Positions 53,513 through 62,533 of a stretch of 64,000 bases of DNA are shown one piece after another. The DNA comes from Paenibacillus glycanilyticus (lineage in GTDB: Bacteria; Bacillota; Bacilli; Paenibacillales; Paenibacillaceae), in NCBI RefSeq assembly GCF_023715145.1, contig NZ_JAMBNP010000002.1, positions 841,440 to 905,439 of the forward strand, in the 5' to 3' direction. The notes under the pieces are model-generated. The model was not told where the DNA came from. It was given only the letters and a program-made list of their open reading frames with translations, and did no database searches. The position numbers and the translations under genes were made by a program. Numbering within the stretch: the first letter of the stretch is position 1; the number at the start of each line of letters is the position of its first letter.

Positions 53513-56062
53513 ATGGCTGAACAACCAAGACGAAGCAAACCAAAGGAGCAGTCGCGCGGGCCGGTAAAGAAAAAGAAAAAAAGAATGACGCCGCGCAAAT
53601 GGTTTTTTGCATTCTTCTTTACCGTCGTGTTTGCCGTAGTCTGCGGAATCATCGGATATTTGTTTATTACACTAAACGGCGAACGGATTTTAACGGAAAA
53701 AGCAGATATGCTTGTACTTGGCGAAGCGTCGATTATATATGATGGGAACGGCAATGAGGTTACGAAGCTGTACGACGCAAGCGCGAACAGGGAGAATGCC
53801 GAGTATGACGAATTCCCGAAACAGCTGCTCGACGCATTCGTCGCAACGGAGGACCAGCGGTTCTACGAGCATTCCGGGATTGATTTCTTCTCTATCGGAC
53901 GCGCTGTTGTCAAGGACGTTATCGCAAGAAGCAAGGTGGAAGGGGCCAGTACTCTAACCCAGCAGCTTGCGAAAAATATATTTCTAACCGCAGACAAAAC
54001 GTTCTTCCGTAAAGCAACGGAAGCTTCGATAGCGATAGCATTGGAAAATAAGTATTCCAAGCAGGAAATTCTGACGATGTACTTGAACCGGATTTATTTC
54101 GGCAAAGGTATTCACGGAATCAAGGCTGCTGCGGAATATTATTTTGATACAGATTTGAAGGACCTGAAGCTTTGGCAGATGGCGACGCTTGCGGGTATGC
54201 CTAAGGCGCCAAACCGGTATAATCCGATTAATGATCCGGAATCCTCCATGTCCCGCCGCAGCGTGGTGCTGAAGCTGATGTTTGACCAGCACTATATTAC
54301 CCAGCAGGAAATGGACGAGGCGAAAGCGGTTGTCTATGAGCCGCCTGCGGATCTGGAAGATAAACAAACCGACCCTTATAAAGCTTATGTTGATTATGTT
54401 ATCGAAGAAGCTTTGAAGGTAATGCCGGGTATTACCGAGGAAGAGCTTCGCGTTGGCGGCTACCGGATTTATACATCGCTTAATACGACGGCGCAGCAAG
54501 CTGTAGAGAAAGAATTTGCCGATGACAGCAACTTCGAGAAGAGTCCGGATGAGCAGAAGGCGCAAGGCGCCATGATCATTATGGACCACCGCGACGGCAC
54601 GATCCAGGCGATGTCCGGCGGACGCGATTATGTCCGCAAGGGCTTGAACCGCGTAGAGGTGAAACGTCAGCCCGGTTCGGCGTTTAAGCCAATCGTGTCT
54701 TACGGTCCAGCTCTAGAGTCAGGGGATTTCTTGCCTTGGACGGTACTTAATCAGGATTCGCAAAAATGCTTCGGCAACTATTGCCCAAGGGATCCTCATG
54801 GCGCAGGACCGGTAACCATGCAGGAGGCAATCAAGGAATCCCGCAACCTGGCTGCCGTATGGACGCTTAACCAGGTTGGAATCAGCAACGGTATAGCTTT
54901 TGCCAAGAAGCTTGGCATTGAGCTGTCGCCGGATGACCGCAACCTTGCGATTGCACTGGGCGGTCTGACGGACGGGGTAACTCCGCTGCAAATGGCGGAA
55001 GCATACAGCGTGTTTGCGAGCGGAGGCAAGTCGGTTGACCCGCATACGATCACGAAGATCGAGACGGCGGCCAACAAGAAGGTATTCACGTACCATGCTC
55101 CGCAGTCCAAGCAGCTGATGAAGCCGGAAACTGCCTGGTATATGACGCAAATGATGCAAACCGTCCTTGAGAAAGGCGGCACGGGCACGGGAGCCCGCAT
55201 CGACCGTCCTGTTGCAGGCAAGACGGGGACGTCACAGCATGGTATCCCTAACTTTAATTCCAGTGCGAACAGGGATGCCTGGTTCGTCGGTTATTCACCG
55301 GAGTGGACCGCAGCCGTCTGGATGGGCTACGATATTACCGACAAAGAGCATGTCATCAAGAAAAGCAGCTCGCAGGCTGCAGCCATGTTTGGCAAGGTAA
55401 TGAAGCAAGCGATGAAGAATGTGCCGAAATCCTCCTTCAAGCAGCCAAGCGGCATTAAGCAGGAAGTGAAGGAACAAGCACCGGTTACTAACTTTAATGC
55501 GGTGTTCCTGGCCGATCAGGCGAAGGTTCAGTTAACCTGGACAGCGCCGGAGAACAGCGAAGGCGTAACGTACCGAGTGTACCGCAAGGACTCGTCCGAG
55601 TCGGAGTTCTCCGTATTTGCGGATGCCGTTAACCCTACAACGGACGATATGAGCGTATTCCCGGGCATGACGTATCAATACTACGTGGTGGCTTACAACG
55701 CGGAAGAGGATAAGGAAAGCAAGCCTTCCGATACGATCACGATAGAAGTGCCGGAGACAGAGGTCGACATTCCCGAACAGCCGATGGAGCCGGATCAGCC
55801 AAGTGACGGCGAACTTCCCGGACAGCCGGGAGACGGAAATAACGGAGAAGTATCGCCTCCGCCATCCGTAGATCCGAATCAGCCGGTAGAGTCGGAGACA
55901 CCTCCCGGTGACGGAGGTACCGTTTCTCCGGGACCGGGTAATGGCAACGGAAACGGGAACGGCAACGGCAACAACGGGAATGGCAATGGCAGCGCGGATC
56001 CTGGCCAAGGCGTCGACGGTCCGGTCGAATCGACCGATCCCGGTACGGGAGGCCCTCTGTAA
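53513..56062 (+). CDS. Class A penicillin-binding protein 1A-type
   Basis: An 849-residue bifunctional peptidoglycan synthase. A basic cytoplasmic N-terminus (about 1-28) and a membrane anchor (FFAFFFTVVFAVVCGIIGYL) are followed by the GT51 glycosyltransferase (catalytic E113 in ATEDQRFYEHSG; QQLAKN; LNRIYFG) and the transpeptidase (S389-x-x-K392 in QPGSAFKP, S443-R-N445, K570-T-G). A fibronectin-III-like module lies near 645-745 and a Pro/Gly/Asn-rich low-complexity tail (GNGNGNGNGNNGNG) ends the protein, typical of PonA-like PBPs of Firmicutes. ATG 53513 has GGAGGGAG upstream. Confidence 0.93.
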   Translation: MAEQPRRSKPKEQSRGPVKKKKKRMTPRKWFFAFFFTVVFAVVCGIIGYLFITLNGERILTEKADMLVLGEASIIYDGNGNEVTKLYDASANRENAEYDEFPKQLLDAFVATEDQRFYEHSGIDFFSIGRAVVKDVIARSKVEGASTLTQQLAKNIFLTADKTFFRKATEASIAIALENKYSKQEILTMYLNRIYFGKGIHGIKAAAEYYFDTDLKDLKLWQMATLAGMPKAPNRYNPINDPESSMSRRSVVLKLMFDQHYITQQEMDEAKAVVYEPPADLEDKQTDPYKAYVDYVIEEALKVMPGITEEELRVGGYRIYTSLNTTAQQAVEKEFADDSNFEKSPDEQKAQGAMIIMDHRDGTIQAMSGGRDYVRKGLNRVEVKRQPGSAFKPIVSYGPALESGDFLPWTVLNQDSQKCFGNYCPRDPHGAGPVTMQEAIKESRNLAAVWTLNQVGISNGIAFAKKLGIELSPDDRNLAIALGGLTDGVTPLQMAEAYSVFASGGKSVDPHTITKIETAANKKVFTYHAPQSKQLMKPETAWYMTQMMQTVLEKGGTGTGARIDRPVAGKTGTSQHGIPNFNSSANRDAWFVGYSPEWTAAVWMGYDITDKEHVIKKSSSQAAAMFGKVMKQAMKNVPKSSFKQPSGIKQEVKEQAPVTNFNAVFLADQAKVQLTWTAPENSEGVTYRVYRKDSSESEFSVFADAVNPTTDDMSVFPGMTYQYYVVAYNAEEDKESKPSDTITIEVPETEVDIPEQPMEPDQPSDGELPGQPGDGNNGEVSPPPSVDPNQPVESETPPGDGGTVSPGPGNGNGNGNGNGNNGNGNGSADPGQGVDGPVESTDPGTGGPL

Positions 56063-56135
56063 TCGGTAGAGGGGACTATTGATAAAAACGAAGCCGGAAT
56101 TGCAGGCGCATAGCGTAAGGAGCTGGACGTAACAC

Positions 56136-56753
56136 ATGGGCAAGCTCAAGAGGTTAGGCTGGAGCACGATCATTATCTTAACAGCCGTGGCTGTGTTATT
56201 AAGCGGCTGCGGTAAATCCGGGGATTCCTCCCAGCAGAAATGGGATAAGATGCCGGAAATGGCGATAGATCTGAACAAGCAGTATTCCGCGAAATTTACG
56301 ACGAGTAAAGGCGACTTCACCGTAAAGCTTTATGCGGCGGAGTCGCCGGTAACGGTTAACAATTTTGTTTTTCTTGCACGTAACGGCTATTATGACGGTC
56401 TTACGTTTAACAGCATTATTGAAGCGTTCATGATTCAGGGCGGCGATCCGAAAGGCAACGGCACGGGCAATCCGGGGTATTCGATCCCGGATGAATTTGA
56501 TACAAGCATCAAATTCGAGCCCGGCGTTGTGGCTATGATGAACAGCGGTAAGCCGAATTCCGGCGGCAGCCAGTTCTTTATTTGTACGGGCCCCGACTCC
56601 GTGAATTTGAATCAGACACCTACTTATTCAATCTTCGGTAAAGTGGACAGAGGGATGGATACGGTTCTGGCGATCGCCAAGTCACCGGTGAACGATAAGC
56701 ATGTACCGAAGGAAAAGGTCATTATTAATACCGTGACCATTCTGGAAACATAA
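56136..56753 (+). CDS. Cyclophilin-type peptidyl-prolyl isomerase lipoprotein, catalytic Arg missing
   Basis: A 205-residue lipoprotein (lipobox LSGC, C25) with a cyclophilin fold: TSKGDFTVKLYAAESPVTVN, FVFLARNGYYDGLTFNSIIE, FMIQGGDPKGNGTGNPGY, NSGGSQFFICTG and YSIFGKV. The catalytic arginine normally in F-H-R-V/I-I is serine here (S93 in FNSII), although the QGGDP and QFF elements are kept. Isomerase activity may therefore be low or absent, with a binding role instead. It sits on the outer face of the membrane, next to the PBP gene. A terminator follows. Confidence 0.87.
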   Translation: MGKLKRLGWSTIIILTAVAVLLSGCGKSGDSSQQKWDKMPEMAIDLNKQYSAKFTTSKGDFTVKLYAAESPVTVNNFVFLARNGYYDGLTFNSIIEAFMIQGGDPKGNGTGNPGYSIPDEFDTSIKFEPGVVAMMNSGKPNSGGSQFFICTGPDSVNLNQTPTYSIFGKVDRGMDTVLAIAKSPVNDKHVPKEKVIINTVTILET

Positions 56754-56775
56754 TTTGGCTTGAATAGCAGAAGCT

Positions 56776-56814
56776 ACGGGAGAAGGCGGTTCGTCCGCTT
56801 TGTCCCGTTCTTTG
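56776..56814 (+). terminator. Terminator of the cyclophilin-like gene
   Basis: A compound hairpin: ACGGG (56776-56780) with CCCGT (56804-56808), inner GCGG/CCGC around TTCGT, then TCTTTGTTT. Confidence 0.7.
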
Positions 56815-56995
56815 TTTCACGCTTAAAAAGGGTTCTACAGCTTCTCCGCAAGAGCCATTTCATGCCGGAAGCTTGGTTTATTTTTCATGCGTGCTGGAGA
56901 AGAGCGTTAAGTTATGGTAAGCTTTTTACAACGCTATCCATCATCATCGAAAGCCAAGCATCAAAGGCTTATCTCAACGGAAAGGTACGTTCCGT

Positions 56996-57547
56996 ATGAA
57001 ACGAAAATTTTCGGACCGGGCAAACTGGCGTCGCATTATACGCAAAAGCTATAATTGTCTGGCGCTCGACAGTGATGAGTTCAAAGGTCTCGTTACGTTT
57101 TACCGGATTCATGAGTTGCGTGAGCCGCTTTGGAAGGAATATAACGGGCGGCGTTTATGTCTGGCGGACCGCGGGTATTTATGGATGCAGCATTTTCCCC
57201 GGGGTGAGCATTTTGTCGTGACAACAATGTTTGACGATAAGGGCCGCGTAGTGCAGTGGTACATCGATATTTGCAAAACGCAAGGGCTGACAGATCAACA
57301 TGTGCCTTGGTTTGACGATTTGTATCTGGACGTGGTTGTTCTGCCAAGCGGGGAAGTTTTCCTGCTCGATGAGGATGAGCTAGAGGATGCTCTTCGTGAT
57401 GGAGAGGTAACCGGGAAAGAAGCGGCATTAGCCCGCAAGACGGCGGGGAGACTGCTGTCCAGCATCCGGAACGGTCGGTTCCGGTATTTCACGCTCAGCT
57501 TGAAGCATCGCAAAAGCTTGACGGAGAGAGAGCTTAGAGAATCATGA
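56996..57547 (+). CDS. DUF402 family protein (nucleoside di/triphosphatase-like)
   Basis: A 183-residue protein of the DUF402/Ntdp family, some members of which are nucleoside tri- and diphosphatases. Conserved blocks: RRLCLADRGYLWMQHFPRGE, WYIDICKTQGLTDQHVPWFD, DLYLDVVVLPSGEVFLLDED and the following acidic ELEDALRDGEV. AAAGG is near the ATG. The stop overlaps the YdcF-like start by 4 nt. Enzymatic activity is inferred from the family. Confidence 0.85.
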   Translation: MKRKFSDRANWRRIIRKSYNCLALDSDEFKGLVTFYRIHELREPLWKEYNGRRLCLADRGYLWMQHFPRGEHFVVTTMFDDKGRVVQWYIDICKTQGLTDQHVPWFDDLYLDVVVLPSGEVFLLDEDELEDALRDGEVTGKEAALARKTAGRLLSSIRNGRFRYFTLSLKHRKSLTERELRES

Positions 57548-58203
57548 AAAGTATTGTTCAAACGAGGAGCAAGTCACGCAAACGCCGCGGGCTGCTCCTG
57601 TTTCGTATCTTTATTGGTTTATGTCTCATAGGTGTGTTGTATTGCGGTTATTTGCTTTGGCTTGTTAACAGCTATGACGACTCTGCCCCTATTGAGCAAG
57701 CCGATGCCGCGATCGTGCTTGGCGCCTCCCTTTGGTCGGACAAGCCTAGCCCTGCGCTTAAGGAACGGCTCGACTTTGCGGATAAGCTGTATAAAGACGG
57801 CAAGATAAACATGCTGATCCTAAGCGGCGGTCTTGATCATAACGGTTCGAAGCTGACGGAAGCGGAAGGGATGCGCGTCTATCTGCTTGCGAAGGGGATT
57901 CCTGGCGAGAAGATGCTCCTGGACAATGCAGCAAGAAGTACATACGAGAATCTGTTGAACAGCAAAGTGATTGCTGAAGAACATCATCTGAAGAAGCTTC
58001 TGATCCTAACCCACGACTACCATGCGCCAAGGGCGATGGAGATGGCCCGTTATCTAGGCTACAAGAACGCGCAGGCTGCCGCTTTTCATTCCGAGGTATT
58101 GAGCCCGTTCAAGAATCAGTCTCGCGAAGTACTGGCTTATGGGAAATGGAAGGCGGATGCCGTTCTCCTGCATTTCGGATACCGTTCTCCCGACTATCCT
58201 TAA
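57544..58203 (+). CDS. YdcF/SanA-like DUF218 membrane protein
   Basis: A 219-residue protein: basic N-terminus, one membrane segment (LFRIFIGLCLIGVLYCGYLL), then a Rossmann-like DUF218 domain outside with ADAAIVLGASLWSDKPSPAL, MLILSGG, LTEAEGMRVYLLAKGIP, NAARSTYENLLNSKVIAEE and LILTHDYHAPRAMEMARYLG. Family members are implicated in cell-envelope integrity, with no defined reaction. ATGA overlap with the DUF402 gene shows coupling. Confidence 0.87.
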   Translation: MKSIVQTRSKSRKRRGLLLFRIFIGLCLIGVLYCGYLLWLVNSYDDSAPIEQADAAIVLGASLWSDKPSPALKERLDFADKLYKDGKINMLILSGGLDHNGSKLTEAEGMRVYLLAKGIPGEKMLLDNAARSTYENLLNSKVIAEEHHLKKLLILTHDYHAPRAMEMARYLGYKNAQAAAFHSEVLSPFKNQSREVLAYGKWKADAVLLHFGYRSPDYP

Positions 58204-58212
58204 ATAAAATCT

Positions 58213-58243
58213 GTTAATATGACCGATTCCGCTAGAATACACT
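58213..58243 (+). promoter_or_regulatory. Candidate sigma-E promoter of spoVK
   Basis: GTTAATAT (58213-58220) and AATACACT (58236-58243) are separated by 15 bp, resembling the sigma-E -35 and -10 elements. spoVK of B. subtilis is expressed in the mother cell under sigma-E, which fits, but the match is imperfect. Confidence 0.4.
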
Positions 58244-58323
58244 TGTTAGAAGCGGGATATGCCGGGCTTATCTTATCGGCATGTGCGCGCTAGTGACGGT
58301 GCGAAGGATAGGTGATGCGATAG

Positions 58324-59304
58324 ATGAGCGGACATGTCATATCGGGATCGAATAATGGAGCGAGGCCGTCCCGTCAAATTAACGTAGTGCTAAGAAGCCA
58401 GGAGCCGGTTCAAATGACGGCTTCCGCGCCCGTGGTCGATAATGAGCCGCTGCCGGCCGTAAAGCCGCTCCCGCCCGGTGATCATTTTGCCGATATACAA
58501 AAAGAGCTGGAGCCCATGGTGGGCATGGATACTGTAAAGGCCCTTATCTATGAGGTCTATGCGCTTTTATATATAACCAGGATGCGTTCGGAAGCGGGCT
58601 TGTCCGGCGGTTCCCATGTCTATCATATGATTTTCAAGGGAAATCCGGGGACCGGCAAGACCACCATTGCCAGAATTGTGGCGAAGCTGTTTCAGAAGAT
58701 GGGGGTGCTTGCGAAGGGGCATCTGATCGAAGTGGAACGGGCTGATCTTGTTGGGGAATACATCGGGCATACGGCTCAGAAAACACGGGATATGGTGCGC
58801 AAGGCGATTGGCGGCGTCCTGTTCGTGGACGAAGCGTACAGCCTTGCGCGTGGCGGAGAGAAGGATTTCGGCAAAGAGGCGATCGACACCCTAGTCAAAG
58901 CGATGGAGGATCACCGCAATCAGTTTGTGCTGATTCTGGCCGGATATCCAGCCGAGATCGATCATTTCCTGCTTACCAATCCGGGACTGCCTTCCCGCTT
59001 TCCCATCCAGATTGATTTTCCGGACTATTCGATTGATCAATTAATTCAAATTTCCGAGCTGATGGCGAAGGACCGGGATTATAATTTAATGCCGCAGTCC
59101 ATATTTAAGTTAAGGCAGCATTTAATTCAAGAGAAGATGAGCGACATTTTCTCGTTCAGCAATGCGAGGTATGTTCGGAATATGATTGAGAAGGCGATCC
59201 GCTACCAGGCTGTCAGGCTGCTTAATCAATATGCGAACAGCATTCCTCCGAAGCAGGAACTGATGGCGATCAAGCCGGAGGATTTCAAATGGGAAATGAA
59301 ATAA
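58324..59304 (+). CDS. spoVK: Stage V sporulation protein K (AAA+ ATPase)
   Basis: A 326-residue AAA+ ATPase of the CbxX/CfqX group. Residues 1-65 are a variable leader; the AAA+ core has Walker A IFKGNPGTGKTTIARIVAKL, RADLVGEYIGHTAQKTRDMV, Walker B GVLFVDEAYSLARGGEKDFG and the sensor FVLILAGYPAEI. SpoVK is needed for late spore maturation in B. subtilis. The gene order spoVK-hflX-ynbB-glnR-glnA is the same as in B. subtilis. Confidence 0.93.
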   Translation: MSGHVISGSNNGARPSRQINVVLRSQEPVQMTASAPVVDNEPLPAVKPLPPGDHFADIQKELEPMVGMDTVKALIYEVYALLYITRMRSEAGLSGGSHVYHMIFKGNPGTGKTTIARIVAKLFQKMGVLAKGHLIEVERADLVGEYIGHTAQKTRDMVRKAIGGVLFVDEAYSLARGGEKDFGKEAIDTLVKAMEDHRNQFVLILAGYPAEIDHFLLTNPGLPSRFPIQIDFPDYSIDQLIQISELMAKDRDYNLMPQSIFKLRQHLIQEKMSDIFSFSNARYVRNMIEKAIRYQAVRLLNQYANSIPPKQELMAIKPEDFKWEMK

Positions 59305-59346
59305 ATGAAATAATACCGAAATAACCACACTCTAGAAGGAGAACCC

Positions 59347-60636
59347 ATGCAAAATAAAACATTTAATACGACAACCGCCATGCAAGAACGCGCCGTGCTG
59401 GTCAGTCTGGTTACTCCCAGCGTGAAGCGGGGCATTAGCGATCCGGAGCATTCGCTGGAGGAGCTGGTTGCCCTTGCGGAGACCGCGGGGACGGAAGTAT
59501 TGACTACGATCACTCAAAACAAGGAAGCGCCGGACACCAGATGGTTCATCGGCAAGGGCAAAGTGGAGGAGCTTCGTGCTGTAGCCGAGGAGCTTGGAGC
59601 TACTACCGCAATTTTTGATCAGGAGCTTTCCGGGGCGCAGGTACGGAATCTGGAAGAAACGCTGGATTTGAAAATTGTTGACCGTACGCAGCTTATTCTG
59701 GATATCTTTGCACAACGTGCGAAGACCCGCGAAGGGATTATCCAGGTTGAACTGGCCCAGCTCAGCTATTTGCTGCCGCGGCTGTCCGGGCATGGCAAGA
59801 ACCTGTCGCGGCTTGGCGGCGGTATAGGCACAAGAGGTCCGGGCGAGTCCAAGCTCGAAACAGACCGCCGGCATATTAGAGGACGGATCTCCGACCTTAA
59901 AGCACAGCTTGACGAAGTGGTCCGCCACCGGAAGCTTCACAGGGAAAGACGCAAGAAATCCGGTGTTATTCAAGTCGCTCTGGTTGGTTATACGAATGCC
60001 GGAAAATCTACGCTGCTGAGGGAGCTGACCAGCGCTGACGTCTATGTCGAGAATCAGCTGTTCGCCACCTTGGATCCGACTTCCCGCACGCTTGAGCTGC
60101 CCAATGGCCGCGAGGTTGTTCTGACGGACACGGTTGGATTCATTCAAAACCTGCCGCATGATCTTGTCGCGGCATTTCGCGCGACGCTAGAGGAAGTTCT
60201 GGAGGCTGATCTGGTGCTTCATGTGGTTGACGGAAGTTCTCCGATGCGCGAAGAACAGATGGCTGTCGTAGAGCAAATACTTGGCGATCTGGGAGCAGCG
60301 GGAACACCAAGCTTAACGATTTACAACAAAAAAGACCTATGCGAAGCGAATCAGGTTGATTTGCCGACAGCGGGTCCGGATACTCTGGTAATCAGTGCTT
60401 ACGAAGACGATGACTTGACGTTGGTTCGGAATAAAATTCAGGATAAACTGACCGGAGATACCGTGACGTTTGCTCTGCCGGCTGACCGCGGTGATTTAAT
60501 CGCACTTGTCTATCGCAGCGGCGAAGTGGTGGACAATGAAGTCAGCGAGGACGGCGAGTCTTTGCGTCTGACCGTTCAAGTAAGCCGTCAGGCATATGAA
60601 TTACATGGGCATAAGCTCGAATCTTATATAGAATAG
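59347..60636 (+). CDS. hflX: Ribosome-associated GTPase HflX
   Basis: A 429-residue GTPase that splits or rescues stalled 70S ribosomes. N-terminal nucleotide-binding domain (about 15-130), glycine-rich linker ARLSGHGKNL-like with GGGIGTRGPGESKLETDRR, then the G domain with G1 GYTNAGKST, G3 DTVGF and G4 NKKD. Full length. AGAAGGAG precedes ATG. Conserved neighbour of spoVK and ynbB. Confidence 0.95.
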   Translation: MQNKTFNTTTAMQERAVLVSLVTPSVKRGISDPEHSLEELVALAETAGTEVLTTITQNKEAPDTRWFIGKGKVEELRAVAEELGATTAIFDQELSGAQVRNLEETLDLKIVDRTQLILDIFAQRAKTREGIIQVELAQLSYLLPRLSGHGKNLSRLGGGIGTRGPGESKLETDRRHIRGRISDLKAQLDEVVRHRKLHRERRKKSGVIQVALVGYTNAGKSTLLRELTSADVYVENQLFATLDPTSRTLELPNGREVVLTDTVGFIQNLPHDLVAAFRATLEEVLEADLVLHVVDGSSPMREEQMAVVEQILGDLGAAGTPSLTIYNKKDLCEANQVDLPTAGPDTLVISAYEDDDLTLVRNKIQDKLTGDTVTFALPADRGDLIALVYRSGEVVDNEVSEDGESLRLTVQVSRQAYELHGHKLESYIE

Positions 60637-60676
60637 TGAAATTGGGTTACGCTACTAAAGGGAGAGACAGGCTGGA

Positions 60677-61969
60677 ATGAGCTACAATCAACAAGAAGAT
60701 AATCAAACGATTTGGAACGACCTCGAGAAATTAGCGGATGAAGCGGAGGAGCTGGCTGCCGGGCAGCTCCGTTCCATTGACCGGATTGCGGAGAAGAACC
60801 AATGGAAAGTCATCCGTGCGTTTCAGCGGCATCAGGTGAGCGATTTTCACTTTACCGGTTCAACGGGTTATGGCTATAATGACCGGGGCCGGGAAGTGCT
60901 TGATCTTGTTTACGCAGATGTATTCGGAGCAGAGGCGGCGCTTGTTCGCCCGCATTTCGTATCAGGTACGCACACCATCGGGTGCGCGTTATTTGGCGTG
61001 CTCCGGCCCGGTGACGAATTGCTCTATATTACGGGCAAGCCCTACGACACTTTGTACAAAGTGATTGGCAAGCCGGGGGACGGGACAGGCTCCTTGCAGG
61101 ACTGGGGCATCCGCTACAATGAAGTGGATCTGCAGGAGGACGGAAGCCTGGATTGGGCTGGCATCGAAGCCAGCATTAACGAACGTACGAAGGTCATTGG
61201 CATTCAGCGATCAAGGGGCTACAGCTGGAGAGCGTCGTTTACCGTTTCCGAGATTGGAGATATGGTTCAGCGGGTAAAACAGATTAAGCCGGATGTTCTT
61301 TTTTTCGTCGATAACTGCTACGGCGAATTTACCGAGCTGATCGAGCCAACACAAGTAGGCGTAGATCTGATGGCAGGCTCCCTTATCAAGAATCCGGGCG
61401 GCGGACTGGCTTCGACCGGAGGATACATTGTCGGAACTGCCGCTGCCGTGGAGCAGGCAGCTTTTCGTCTGACTGCCCCTGGTATCGGAGGCGAGGTTGG
61501 CGCTATGCTGGACACGCTCCGTGGAATTTACCAAGGGTTATTCTTAGCTCCTCATTTGGTTGGACAAGCAGTAAAAGGAAGCGTGTTTGCTTCCGCTCTG
61601 TTCGAGCAGCTTGGTTTTGAGACGAAGCCCCATTGGTCGGAGCCTCGCACGGATCTTATTCAAGCGGTCAGATTCGGAGGAGCCGAGCAGCTGATCGCAT
61701 TCGTGCAGGGCATTCAGCAGGCAGCAGCGGTAGATGCCCATGTTGTGCCTGAGCCTTGGGACATGCCGGGATACGAGCATCCCGTCATTATGGCGGCCGG
61801 AACCTTTATTCAAGGCGGAAGCCTGGAATTATCCGCGGATGCTCCGATCCGCGAACCCTATATCGCTTACATGCAAGGCGGTTTAACGTTTGCCCATGCG
61901 AAGTTTGGTGTACTCACAGCGTTACGTCGACTCATCAAGAACGGTCTAGTCACAATTAAACGTAATTAA
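60677..61969 (+). CDS. ynbB: YnbB-like PLP-dependent enzyme (methionine gamma-lyase/aluminium-resistance family)
   Basis: A 430-residue fold-type I pyridoxal-phosphate enzyme of the 'aluminium resistance'/methionine gamma-lyase-like family. The PLP lysine lies in MAGSLIKNPGGGLASTGGYI; VRPHFVSGTHTIGCALFGVL and VIGIQRSRGYSWR are family blocks. Its substrate is not established. It ends inside the GlnR operator of the next operon (61961-61977). GGGAGAG lies upstream of the ATG. Confidence 0.9.
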   Translation: MSYNQQEDNQTIWNDLEKLADEAEELAAGQLRSIDRIAEKNQWKVIRAFQRHQVSDFHFTGSTGYGYNDRGREVLDLVYADVFGAEAALVRPHFVSGTHTIGCALFGVLRPGDELLYITGKPYDTLYKVIGKPGDGTGSLQDWGIRYNEVDLQEDGSLDWAGIEASINERTKVIGIQRSRGYSWRASFTVSEIGDMVQRVKQIKPDVLFFVDNCYGEFTELIEPTQVGVDLMAGSLIKNPGGGLASTGGYIVGTAAAVEQAAFRLTAPGIGGEVGAMLDTLRGIYQGLFLAPHLVGQAVKGSVFASALFEQLGFETKPHWSEPRTDLIQAVRFGGAEQLIAFVQGIQQAAAVDAHVVPEPWDMPGYEHPVIMAAGTFIQGGSLELSADAPIREPYIAYMQGGLTFAHAKFGVLTALRRLIKNGLVTIKRN

Positions 61970-61977
61970 ACCTAACA
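61961..61977 (+). promoter_or_regulatory. GlnR/TnrA-type operator of glnRA
   Basis: CGTAATTAAACCTAACA fits TGTNA-N7-TNACA at all defined positions but the first. It is centred about 48 bp upstream of the predicted start site, as B. subtilis glnRA operator 1 is. A weaker second half-match, CCTAA-N7-TGACA (61971-61987), overlaps the -35 box. Confidence 0.65.
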
Positions 61978-61981
61978 CGAC

Positions 61982-62010
61982 TTGACACGTTTTTGGTAGG
62001 GAGTTATTAT
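61982..62010 (+). promoter_or_regulatory. Sigma-A promoter of glnRA
   Basis: A consensus TTGACA (61982-61987) with TATTAT (62005-62010) and a 17-bp spacer, giving a predicted start near 62017, 30 nt before the glnR ATG. Confidence 0.88.
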
Positions 62011-62046
62011 ATACGTATAAATGAGCGACTGGAAGGTTGATGCGAC

Positions 62047-62457
62047 ATGGGTGACGATATTCGTAGAAACATGGCCTTATTTCCGATCGGTATCGTAATG
62101 AAGCTGACGGATCTAACGGCGCGTCAAATTCGTTATTATGAGCAGCATGAATTGATTGTTCCTGCAAGAACGGCAGGTAACCAGCGACTGTTCTCTTTTA
62201 ATGATGTAGAACGGCTATTAGAAATTAAGGCATTGATTGAAAAAGGCGTAAACATCGCCGGCATTAAGCAAGTCATGAATCCGGTTTCAAAAGAATCGGA
62301 CGACGCGACGATTGTAAGCGAGCAATCCGAAGTGAAGCGCAAGGAGCTCTCCGATGCGCAGCTGCACCGCCTTCTGAAGCAGCAATTGCTTGAGAAACGT
62401 CCTGGCCAGGCTTCGCTTATTCAAGGCCAGCTCTCGCGTTTCTTGAACAAGCGCTAG
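62047..62457 (+). CDS. glnR: MerR-family nitrogen regulator GlnR
   Basis: A 136-residue repressor of nitrogen genes, activated by feedback-inhibited glutamine synthetase. The winged helix is in residues 10-85 (FPIGIVMKLTDLTARQIRYY; RTAGNQRLFSFNDVERLLEI; LIEKGVNIAGIKQV). The C-terminal tail (LHRLLKQQLLEKRPGQASLI to the end) is the region that contacts glutamine synthetase in Bacillales. GGAAGG precedes the ATG. It autoregulates through the operator at 61961. Cotranscribed with glnA, 76 bp downstream. Confidence 0.95.
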   Translation: MGDDIRRNMALFPIGIVMKLTDLTARQIRYYEQHELIVPARTAGNQRLFSFNDVERLLEIKALIEKGVNIAGIKQVMNPVSKESDDATIVSEQSEVKRKELSDAQLHRLLKQQLLEKRPGQASLIQGQLSRFLNKR

Positions 62458-62533
62458 TCATTCCTAATAATTAACGAACAAGCACAAACAGATGCTTAAG
62501 AAGCAAGAAATTCTTTTAAAGGAGATGAATGGT

